Part shown: positions 1-5,135 of the stretch, in pieces
How positions within the stretch are numbered: the first letter of the stretch is position 1
How the letters are laid out: each line of letters begins with the position of its first letter
Assembly: GCA_023452965.1 (NCBI GenBank)
Contig: JAEXUU010000539.1
Coordinates: 1-5,135, forward strand
Length of the DNA stretch: 5,135 nt
From: Pseudomonadota bacterium
Lineage (GTDB): Bacteria > Pseudomonadota > Alphaproteobacteria > Rhizobiales > Beijerinckiaceae
Direction: 5' to 3'
Program-made: the position numbers and the translations under genes
The notes under the pieces: model-generated
Seen by the model: the letters and a program-made list of their open reading frames with translations, nothing else
Database searches by the model: none
Told to the model about the DNA's origin: nothing

Positions 1-269
1 CCCAGATCGCAGCGCTGCACATCGCGGTCGAGCCCTATATGCGCGTCTGGCTGCACCATGTCGCGCGCCCGACCACGGCGACCCAGGCCCAGAACGAGAT
101 CGTCGCGGCGATCCGCAGCGGCGACGCCGCCCGGGCCGAGACGGTGATGCGCGAGCATGTGCTGCGCACAGCGCCGAAGCTCGCCGAGTTCCTGCGCAGC
201 AGCGGATATCCGGCGGTGGTGCGCCGCGCCACGCTGACCGCGCAGCCAGCGGCATCGGAGCCTGCCTGA
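1..269 (+). CDS. GntR-family transcriptional regulator, FCD ligand-binding domain (C-terminal part only)
   Basis: This is the 3' end of a gene cut by the window edge. The open frame runs from base 3 to the TGA at 267-269 and gives 88 residues. They are the last helices of an all-alpha FCD domain, the effector-binding half of FadR/GntR-type repressors. The hallmark is the stretch 'NEIVAAIRSGDAARAE' followed by 'MREHV', matching the FCD pattern of a helix, a GD turn, and a helix carrying a conserved metal-binding His (the H of MREHV). The His commonly found just before the 'xxIxxAI' helix seems to be Gln here (AQNEI), so metal binding may be altered; that alignment is from memory. The DNA-binding winged helix would lie upstream, outside the window. 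The gene lies 81 bp ahead of the solute-binding protein in the same direction, so it probably controls this cluster and may be co-transcribed with it. The ATG at 39 is internal, because the family requires more N-terminal sequence. Confidence 0.85.
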   Translation, partial: QIAALHIAVEPYMRVWLHHVARPTTATQAQNEIVAAIRSGDAARAETVMREHVLRTAPKLAEFLRSSGYPAVVRRATLTAQPAASEPA

Positions 270-283
270 AGCAGAAGACCAGC

Positions 284-307
284 GGCCGCCGCGCGAAAAT
301 GGCGGCC
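284..307 (+). terminator. Hairpin after the GntR gene; possible weak terminator
   Basis: A perfect 7-bp inverted repeat has arms GGCCGCC (284-290) and GGCGGCC (301-307) around a 10-nt A-rich loop. It begins 15 nt after the regulator's stop codon and ends 43 nt before the next start. No T-run follows, so it is not a classic intrinsic terminator. It could be a Rho-assisted pause or partial attenuator between regulator and binding protein. Stems of this size also arise by chance in GC-rich DNA. Confidence 0.3.
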
Positions 308-339
308 ATCGGAGGACGTCCGGGGACCACGACAAGAAC

Positions 340-345
340 AGGGGA
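340..345 (+). promoter_or_regulatory. Ribosome binding site of the solute-binding protein gene
   Basis: AGGGGA sits 5 nt before the ATG at 351, a good purine-rich Shine-Dalgarno match at usual spacing. It fixes the start directly ahead of the Tat signal. It is the clearest ribosome binding site in the window, which fits the high expression normally needed for binding proteins. Confidence 0.7.
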
Positions 346-350
346 TTACG

Positions 351-1934
351 ATGGATCGACGCCAGTTTCTGAAAGCCTCCGCCGTTACCGCCTTCCTGCC
401 CGCCGCGCCGCTGATCGCCCGTGCACAGGACGCCAAGACCCTGCGCTTCGTGCCCTATTCCGACGTCGCGATCATCGATCCGATCTGGACCAACGGCTAT
501 TCGACCCGCACCCACGCGCTTCTGGTCTGGGACACGCTCTACGGGCTCGACGACCAGTTCCAGCCGCAGCCGCAAATGGTCGAAGGCCATCTCGTCGAGG
601 ATGACGGCAAGCGCTGGACGCTGACGCTGCGCCCCGGCCTCGTCTTCCATGACGGCAGCAAGGTCCTGGCCCGCGACGCCGTCGCCTCGATCAGGCGCTG
701 GGGCGCGCGCGACACTTTCGGTCAGGCGCTGATGGCGGCGACCGAGGAACTGTCCGCCCCGGACGACCGCACGATCCTCTTCCGCCTGCGCCGCCCGTTC
801 CCGCAATTGCCGGCGGCGCTCGCCCGCCCGAGCGCGCTCGTCGCGGCGATCATGCCGGAGCGGCTGGCCCAGACCGATCCGTTCAAGCAGATCCCGGAGG
901 CGATCGGCAGCGGGCCCTATCGCTATCTCACGGCCGAGCGCATTGCCGGCGCCCGCCATGTCTACGCCCGGCATGAAGGCTATGTGCCGCGCGAGGGCAC
1001 GCCGAGCTTCACCGCCGGCCCGCGTACGCCCCTTCTCGACCGGATCGAGTTCAACGTCATGCCCGATCCGGCGACCGCGGTCTCGGCCCTGCAGACCGGT
1101 GCGGTCGACTGGGTCGAGCAGCCGATCATCGACCTCCTGCCCTTGCTGCGGAAGGATCCGAACATCACCGTGGCGGTCAAGGATCGCAGCGGCATGGCCG
1201 GGCAGCTCCGGCTCAACCATCTCCAGCCGCCGTTCAGCAATCCCGCCATCCGCCGCGTCGTGCTGAAGGCGATCAACCAGGAAGACTGCATGAACGCGGT
1301 CTGCGGCGGCGACCCCGAGGTCGAGCGCGGCAGCATCGGCTTCTTCCCGAGCAATTCGGCGATGGCGTCCGAGGTCGGCATCGAGGCGCTGAAGGCGCCG
1401 AAGGATTTCGGCAAGCTCAAGCAGGAGCTGGAAGCCGCCGGCTACAAGGGCGAGCGCGTCGTCTTCCTCTCCGGGCAGGACGTGCCGCGTATCGCCCTCG
1501 CCGCCGAGGTCGCGGCCGATTCCTTGCGTAAGATCGGCATGAATGTCGATTTCGTCGCTGCCGACTGGGGCACGGTGCTGCAGCGCATCAGCAATCGCAG
1601 CCCGGTCGAGCAGGGCGGCTGGGGCTGCTACATCACCTATTGGTCGGGGCTCGACCTCGGCTCGCCGGCGACGAGCTCGCCCTTGCGCGGCAACGGCGCC
1701 AAGGGCAGCCCCGGCTGGCCCGATAGCCCGGCGATCGAGGCTTTGCGGGCGCGCTGGCTGGAGGCGCCCGACCTCGCCGGCCAGAAGGCGATCGCCCAGG
1801 AGATCCAGCTGCAGGCGATGCAGGATGTGCCCTACGTCCCCGCCGGCCAGTACTTCCAGCCCGTCGCCTATCGCAAGAACCTGACCGGCATGCTGAACGG
1901 CGTCCCGGTCTTCACCAATCTGCGGAAGGGCTGA
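351..1934 (+). CDS. ABC transporter substrate-binding protein, family 5 (SBP_bac_5; peptide/opine/nickel type)
   Basis: The 527-residue product is the periplasmic capture protein of a peptide-type ABC importer. Residues 2-8 (DRRQFLK) form a twin-arginine export motif. A hydrophobic stretch follows and an A-R-A site at 23-25 suggests cleavage before Gln26, so it is probably exported folded through Tat. There is no lipobox Cys. The mature part is a full-length DppA/OppA-like domain. It includes the family signature around residues 88-102 (RWTLTLRPGLVFHDGS), where W, LRPG and FHDG are typical. The 'ALQTGAVDW' segment near residue 250 matches the usual 'L.xGEvD' region, and the C-terminal part 'WGCYITYWSG' is also typical. 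The substrate cannot be read from sequence; di/oligopeptides, opines, glutathione-like compounds or other amides are possible. The neighbouring hydrolases favour a peptide or gamma-glutamyl/amide compound. No permease or ATPase gene is adjacent downstream, which is unusual for this class. Confidence 0.95.
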   Translation: MDRRQFLKASAVTAFLPAAPLIARAQDAKTLRFVPYSDVAIIDPIWTNGYSTRTHALLVWDTLYGLDDQFQPQPQMVEGHLVEDDGKRWTLTLRPGLVFHDGSKVLARDAVASIRRWGARDTFGQALMAATEELSAPDDRTILFRLRRPFPQLPAALARPSALVAAIMPERLAQTDPFKQIPEAIGSGPYRYLTAERIAGARHVYARHEGYVPREGTPSFTAGPRTPLLDRIEFNVMPDPATAVSALQTGAVDWVEQPIIDLLPLLRKDPNITVAVKDRSGMAGQLRLNHLQPPFSNPAIRRVVLKAINQEDCMNAVCGGDPEVERGSIGFFPSNSAMASEVGIEALKAPKDFGKLKQELEAAGYKGERVVFLSGQDVPRIALAAEVAADSLRKIGMNVDFVAADWGTVLQRISNRSPVEQGGWGCYITYWSGLDLGSPATSSPLRGNGAKGSPGWPDSPAIEALRARWLEAPDLAGQKAIAQEIQLQAMQDVPYVPAGQYFQPVAYRKNLTGMLNGVPVFTNLRKG

Positions 1935-1954
1935 ACCCCGCCCGCAATCCCTCA

Positions 1955-1985
1955 AACCGGCGCAGCGCTCTTGGTTGCGCCGGTT
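1955..1985 (+). terminator. Strong hairpin after the binding-protein gene (terminator or mRNA-stabilising stem)
   Basis: A perfect 10-bp inverted repeat has arms AACCGGCGCA (1955-1964) and TGCGCCGGTT (1976-1985) with an 11-nt loop. It starts 20 nt past the stop of the binding-protein gene and lies 50 nt before the next start. No T-tract follows, so full intrinsic termination is unlikely. Hairpins here are known in other transport operons to protect the abundant binding-protein mRNA and reduce downstream expression; applying that here is inference. It shares its core with the hairpin at 3664-3691. Confidence 0.5.
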
Positions 1986-2035
1986 CCACGCGAACCCCGG
2001 CTCGTTGCCGGCCTGCCCGACGAAAGACCTGCCCG

Positions 2036-3631
2036 ATGCGCGATTTTGAACTCCCTGGCCGCTCGCTCGCGATCAGCCGCAATGCCATGGCCGCGACTTC
2101 GCACCCGGCCTCGACGCTGGCCGCGCTCGACATCCTGCGCGCCGGCGGCAATGCGATCGACGCGGCGGTCGGCGCCTGCGCCGTGCAATGCGTGGTCGAG
2201 GCCGGCTCGACCGGCATCGGCGGCGACTGCTTCGTGCTCTATTCGCCGGGCGGCTCGACCGATATCCGCGCCTATAACGGCTCCGGCCGCACGCCGGCCG
2301 CCGCGACGCTCGACTGGTACGCCAAGGCCGGCATCACCACGCTGGAGCGGCATTCGCCGCATGCGGTCACCGTGCCGGGCGCGGTCGAGGCCTGGGCGCG
2401 GCTGGTCAAGGACCATGGCAGGCTGCCGCTCTCCGAGATCTTCCAGCCGGCGATCGCGCTCGCCCGCGAGGGGTATGCCATCACGCCGCGCGTCGCCTAC
2501 GACCTCGCCGGCCAGCACGACACGCTGGTCCGCGATCCGAACGCCGCCGCGACCTTCCTCGTCGACGGCCAGCCGCCGAAGGCGGGGACCGTGCAGCACC
2601 AGCCCGGCCTCGCCGCGACCTTGGAGGCGATCGGCCGCGAGGGGCCGGACGCCTTCTATCGCGGCGAGATCGCCGCCGAGATGGTCGCGCATCTCAACGC
2701 CGCTGGCGGCCTGCATACGCTGGAGGATTTCGCCGCGGCACAGGGCGAATACGTCAAGCCGATCAGCACCAGCTTCCGCGGCCGCACCGTCTATGAATGC
2801 CCGCCGAACGGGCAGGGCATCATCGCGCTGATGATCATGAAGATCCTCGAGCGTTTCCAGCCCAAGGGCGGCCCGCTCGAGGCCGCGAACCTGCATATCG
2901 AGCTCGAGGCGACGCGCCTCGCCTATGCGGCACGCGACCGGCTCGTCGCCGACATGGCGCAGGAGAAGGTGCCGGTCGAACTGCTGCTCTCGGACGGGCT
3001 CGCCGACCAGCTCGCCGCCGCGATCGATCCTTCCCGCACCACCGATCCGCTGCCCGTCATCCCCGCCGGCGCCGAGCACAGCGACACCGTCTACATCTGC
3101 GTCGTCGACAAGGACCGCAACGCGGTCAGCTTCATCAACTCGATCTTCTCGCCCTATGGCAGCGGGCTGATGACGAGGAAATCGGGCGTGCTCTTCCATA
3201 ATCGCGGCCAGAGCTTCGTTCTGAAGCCGGGCCACCCGAACGCGGTCGCGCCGCGCAAGCGCCCGATGCACACCATCATCCCTGGCATGGTCGCGGAAAA
3301 TGGCCGCGTCGTGATGCCGTTCGGCGTGATGGGCGGCCACTACCAGGCGATGGGGCACGCCCATTTCCTGGCGAAGTTGTTCGACCACGGGCTCGACCTG
3401 CAGGAGGCGATCGACCTGCCGCGCCTGTTCCCGCTTCCGGGCACGGCGACGGTCGAGGTCGAGGGGCGCCTGCGCGCGAGCGTCGGCGCGGAACTGGCAG
3501 CCCGCGGCTTCGACGTCCAGCCGCCGAAGACGCCGATGGGCGGCGCGCAGGCGATCTGGATCGACTGGGAGAAGGGCACGCTGACCGGCGGCTCCGATCC
3601 GCGCAAGGATGGCTGCGCGCTCGGCCTCTGA
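2036..3631 (+). CDS. Gamma-glutamyltransferase family protein (N-terminal nucleophile hydrolase, YwrD-like)
   Basis: The 531-residue product is a complete GGT-family proenzyme. The family cleaves gamma-glutamyl amides such as glutathione and, in some branches, other amides, after self-cleavage into two subunits. N-terminal hallmarks are 'SHPAST' (22-27), 'AGGNAIDAA' (36-44) and 'GSTGIGGD' (57-64). The predicted self-cleavage site is Asp350/Thr351 in 'HSDTVYICVVDKDRNAVS', leaving Thr351 (codon 3086-3088) as nucleophile of a 181-residue small subunit. The small subunit also has 'GSGL' (375-378), 'HPNAVAPRKRP' (400-410), the oxyanion-type 'MGG' (432-434), 'PRLF' (462-465) and 'GGSDPRKDG' near the end. 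There is no signal peptide, so it is probably cytoplasmic, unlike E. coli Ggt. Several gamma-glutamyl-binding positions differ from E. coli, so transferase activity is uncertain; amidase or acylase roles, including HpxW-type oxamate amidohydrolase, are alternatives. The ATG at 2036 has only a weak purine stretch (GAAAG, 2022-2026). The ATG at 2087 is less likely because residues 1-17 resemble the family's usual N terminus. Confidence 0.93.
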   Translation: MRDFELPGRSLAISRNAMAATSHPASTLAALDILRAGGNAIDAAVGACAVQCVVEAGSTGIGGDCFVLYSPGGSTDIRAYNGSGRTPAAATLDWYAKAGITTLERHSPHAVTVPGAVEAWARLVKDHGRLPLSEIFQPAIALAREGYAITPRVAYDLAGQHDTLVRDPNAAATFLVDGQPPKAGTVQHQPGLAATLEAIGREGPDAFYRGEIAAEMVAHLNAAGGLHTLEDFAAAQGEYVKPISTSFRGRTVYECPPNGQGIIALMIMKILERFQPKGGPLEAANLHIELEATRLAYAARDRLVADMAQEKVPVELLLSDGLADQLAAAIDPSRTTDPLPVIPAGAEHSDTVYICVVDKDRNAVSFINSIFSPYGSGLMTRKSGVLFHNRGQSFVLKPGHPNAVAPRKRPMHTIIPGMVAENGRVVMPFGVMGGHYQAMGHAHFLAKLFDHGLDLQEAIDLPRLFPLPGTATVEVEGRLRASVGAELAARGFDVQPPKTPMGGAQAIWIDWEKGTLTGGSDPRKDGCALGL

Positions 3632-3663
3632 GCGGTCGCCGCCGCCACCCGCATACTGCCATG

Positions 3664-3691
3664 GCCGGCGCTGCACGAATGCTGCGCCGGC
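3664..3691 (+). terminator. Hairpin between the GGT-like and aminopeptidase genes
   Basis: The outer stem is 8 bp, with arms GCCGGCGC (3664-3671) and GCGCCGGC (3684-3691). Inside it, after a T-T mismatch, GCA pairs with TGC around a CGAA tetraloop. It lies 32 nt beyond the GGT-family stop and about 10 nt upstream of a possible -35 element. No T-run follows, so it may be a factor-dependent terminator or an insulating stem ahead of a separate promoter. Confidence 0.45.
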
Positions 3692-3701
3692 AGCGGCGCG
3701 G

Positions 3702-3730
3702 TTGACCTTGAGGCGATTTGCGCCTGCATT
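3702..3730 (+). promoter_or_regulatory. Possible sigma70-like promoter for the M29 aminopeptidase gene
   Basis: TTGACC (3702-3707) matches the -35 consensus at five of six bases. After a 17-bp spacer, TGCATT (3725-3730) matches the -10 consensus at only three of six. The element lies between the hairpin and the ATG at 3766, giving a short leader of roughly 30 nt. It would let the aminopeptidase be transcribed independently of the upstream genes. The weak -10 keeps confidence low. Confidence 0.3.
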
Positions 3731-3765
3731 GCGCCACTGATTTCGAATCTGATGCGGACCTTCTC

Positions 3766-5010
3766 ATGAACAAGCACGTCTCGGGCATCGATCCCGCCAA
3801 GCTCGACCGGCTGGCGCAGGTCGCCGTCAAGGTCGGCCTCAATCTGCAGGAGGGGCAGGACCTCTTCCTGACCGCGCCGCTGGCGGCGCTGCCGCTGGTG
3901 CGGCGTATCGCCGAGCACGCCTACAAGGCCGGCGCCGGCCTGGTGACGCCGATCTTCTCAGACGAGGAGCTGACGCTGGCGCGGTATCGCTATGGCAAGG
4001 ATGGCAGCTTCGACCGTGCCGCCGGCTGGCTGCACGAGGGCGCCGCCAAGGCCTTCGCCGCCAACACCGCCCGCCTCGCCATCGTCGGCGACGACCCGAT
4101 GCTGCTCTCGGCGCAGGACCCGGCCAAGGTCGCCCGCGCCAACAAGGCGAACTCGGTGGCCTATCAGCCGGCCCTGGAGAAGATCGCCAATTTCGACATC
4201 AACTGGAACATCGTCGCCTTTCCCGGCGCCGCCTGGGCCCGGCAGGTCTTCAAGGACGATGCCGAGGACATCGCCGTCGCGCGCCTCGCCGAAGCGATCT
4301 TCGCCGCCTCCCGCGTTGACCGCGACGACCCCGTCGCCGCCTGGGCCGCCCATAACGCCGCTCTCGCCCAGCGCACGAAATGGCTGAACGGCGAGCGCTT
4401 CGCAGCCCTGCATTTCACCGGGCCCGGCACCGATCTCACCGTCGGCCTCGCGGATGGTCACGAATGGCAGGGCGGGGCCTCGACCGCCAAGAACGGCGTC
4501 ACCTGCAACGCCAACATCCCGACCGAAGAGGTCTTCACCACCCCGCATGCCCGCCGGGTGGAGGGCCATGTCTCCTCGACCAAGCCGCTCTCCTATCAGG
4601 GCACGCTCATCGACGAGATCCAGGTCCGCTTCGAGGAAGGCCGCATCGTCGAGGCGAAGGCGGCGCGCGGCGAAGAGGTGCTGAACCGGGTGCTCGACAC
4701 CGACGAGGGCGCCCGCCGCCTCGGCGAGGTCGCGCTGGTCCCGCATTCCTCGCCGATCTCGCAGAGCGGCATCCTGTTCTACAACACGCTCTTCGACGAG
4801 AACGCCTCCTGCCATATCGCGCTCGGCCAGTGCTATTCGAAGTGCTTCGTCGACGGCAGCAAGCTGACGCCCGACGAGATCGCGGCGCAGGGCGGCAATA
4901 AGAGCCTGATCCATATCGACTGGATGATCGGCTCCGGCAAGGTCGATATCGACGGCGTCCATGAGGACGGCCGGCGCGTACCGGTGTTCCGCAAGGGCGA
5001 GTGGGCCTGA
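3766..5010 (+). CDS. M29-family aminopeptidase (aminopeptidase T/AmpS/PepS-like metallopeptidase)
   Basis: The 414-residue product is a cytoplasmic metal-dependent exopeptidase that removes N-terminal residues from peptides. The N-terminal domain opens with 'KLDRLAQVAVKVGLNLQEGQ' (residues 11-30), the typical M29 beginning. Two-metal site candidates, matched from memory to the known AmpS/AmpT ligands, are all present in order and at expected spacing: Glu255 in 'PTEEVFTTP', Glu321 in 'GEVALVPH', His350 in 'CHIALG', Tyr357 in 'CYSKCF', and His383 and Asp385 in 'HIDWMIGSG'. The length is normal for the family. The frame is open back to a TTG at 3718, but those 16 extra residues look unrelated to the family and would overlap the possible promoter. 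I therefore use the ATG at 3766, which has a modest GGA (3756-3758) as ribosome site. There is no signal peptide. The gene follows the GGT-like gene after 134 bp and ends 6 bp before the stop of a convergent gene. It probably finishes breakdown of the imported peptides. Confidence 0.94.
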   Translation: MNKHVSGIDPAKLDRLAQVAVKVGLNLQEGQDLFLTAPLAALPLVRRIAEHAYKAGAGLVTPIFSDEELTLARYRYGKDGSFDRAAGWLHEGAAKAFAANTARLAIVGDDPMLLSAQDPAKVARANKANSVAYQPALEKIANFDINWNIVAFPGAAWARQVFKDDAEDIAVARLAEAIFAASRVDRDDPVAAWAAHNAALAQRTKWLNGERFAALHFTGPGTDLTVGLADGHEWQGGASTAKNGVTCNANIPTEEVFTTPHARRVEGHVSSTKPLSYQGTLIDEIQVRFEEGRIVEAKAARGEEVLNRVLDTDEGARRLGEVALVPHSSPISQSGILFYNTLFDENASCHIALGQCYSKCFVDGSKLTPDEIAAQGGNKSLIHIDWMIGSGKVDIDGVHEDGRRVPVFRKGEWA

Positions 5011-5023
5011 GCGGCCTCAGCCC
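5003..5023. terminator. Hairpin across the convergent stop codons; possible bidirectional terminator
   Basis: Arms GGGcCTGAG (5003-5011, one bulged C) and CTCAGCCC (5016-5023) pair over a CGGC loop. The stem contains the TGA of the aminopeptidase (5008-5010) and the complement of the stop of the minus-strand gene (5017-5019). It could act in both directions. No T-run follows on either side, so termination efficiency is uncertain. Confidence 0.4.
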
Positions 5024-5135
5024 GCGTTCGCCCGGGGCCAATCCCCCAGCGATGGGCGGTGATGTCCGTCGCGCCCGGTCGTGGCGGGCGCGGCGACCAT
5101 CGCGTTGAGCACGGCTTCCTGCGTCGCCTCGGCAG
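5017..5135 (-). CDS. Probable P1/DmpA-family (S58) aminopeptidase, C-terminal end only
   Basis: Read on the minus strand, the frame is open from the window edge to a TGA at 5019-5017 and gives 39 residues. The first part reads 'AEATQEAVLNAMVAA', then 'TTGRDG'. This resembles the C-terminal helix and following turn of DmpA/BapA-type peptidases, which usually read roughly 'EATEEAVLNALVAA...TGRDG'. Such enzymes are self-cleaving serine N-terminal hydrolases that act as L-aminopeptidase/D-amidases or beta-peptide aminopeptidases. The catalytic residues lie outside the window, so assignment rests on a short match recognised from memory. After GRDG the tail (HHRPSLGDWPRANAG) does not look like the family's usual end, which may mean a divergent tail or a small frameshift. 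The convergent position beside an M29 aminopeptidase and a peptide binding protein fits a peptide-degradation role. Confidence 0.6.
   Translation of the reverse strand, partial: AEATQEAVLNAMVAAPATTGRDGHHRPSLGDWPRANAG

Noticed and set aside
314..321. Perfect 8-bp palindrome GGACGTCC upstream of the binding-protein gene as a GntR operator
   Set aside because: It does not fit the usual FCD-regulator pattern (TNGT...ACNA type), and 8-bp palindromes are common by chance in such GC-rich DNA.
35..436. Minus-strand open frame spanning the regulator end and the start of the binding-protein gene
   Set aside because: It overlaps two well-supported plus-strand genes and their gap and has no recognisable domain.
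1952..3676. Long minus-strand open frame (574 codons) opposite the GGT-like gene
   Set aside because: It is the antisense shadow of a GC-rich gene. Its product is rich in Arg, Asp and Gly without recognisable domains, while the plus-strand frame encodes a complete GGT-family protein with all hallmarks.
3718..3765. TTG start giving 16 extra residues on the aminopeptidase, with GAGG 4 nt upstream
   Set aside because: The extra residues do not resemble the family N terminus, the ATG at 3766 gives a normal-length protein, and the extension would overlap the possible promoter.
3958..4962. Minus-strand open frame (334 codons) opposite the aminopeptidase
   Set aside because: It is the antisense shadow of the M29 gene, low in complexity and with no domain recognised.
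4607..5041. Minus-strand open frame crossing the convergent junction
   Set aside because: The product is extremely rich in Arg, Pro and Ser and lies in a different frame from the DmpA-like tail. It is compositional noise.
1..5135. Mobile elements, CRISPR arrays, tRNA/rRNA genes or riboswitches
   Set aside because: No transposase, terminal inverted repeats, regularly spaced repeats, cloverleaf sequence or known aptamer motif was seen on either strand. All gaps between genes are under 140 bp.

Overview
The window is GC-rich, and its codons prefer G or C at the third position. The genes are compact and carry the usual G/C-rich shadow frames on the opposite strand. The protein types (FCD-type GntR regulator, Tat-exported family 5 solute-binding protein, YwrD-like gamma-glutamyltransferase, M29 aminopeptidase) suggest an alphaproteobacterium, most likely of the Hyphomicrobiales (for example a Bosea-like soil or root bacterium). 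The genus is inference only.

Layout, left to right. Positions 1-269 (+) hold the C-terminal end of a GntR/FCD transcriptional regulator. Positions 351-1934 (+) encode a complete periplasmic peptide/opine-type ABC transporter solute-binding protein with a twin-arginine signal. Positions 2036-3631 (+) encode a complete gamma-glutamyltransferase-family N-terminal nucleophile hydrolase without an export signal. Positions 3766-5010 (+) encode a complete M29 (aminopeptidase T/AmpS-like) metallo-aminopeptidase. On the minus strand, 5017-5135 holds the last codons of a convergent gene whose tail resembles the P1/DmpA (S58) aminopeptidase family. Each of the three gaps between plus-strand genes, and the convergent junction, contains a GC-rich hairpin; none is followed by a clear T-run. 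A possible sigma70-like promoter lies just upstream of the aminopeptidase.

Together the genes read as a peptide or amide scavenging cluster. A local regulator probably senses a carboxylate-type ligand. The binding protein captures a peptide-like compound in the periplasm. Two or three hydrolases (GGT-like, M29, and probably DmpA-like) then release amino acids in the cytoplasm. No permease or ATPase gene lies in the window, so the binding protein is locally orphaned. The GGT-like enzyme keeps its catalytic threonine, but several positions that bind gamma-glutamyl substrates in classical GGTs look changed, so its true substrate is open. I see no mobile element, CRISPR array, tRNA or rRNA.
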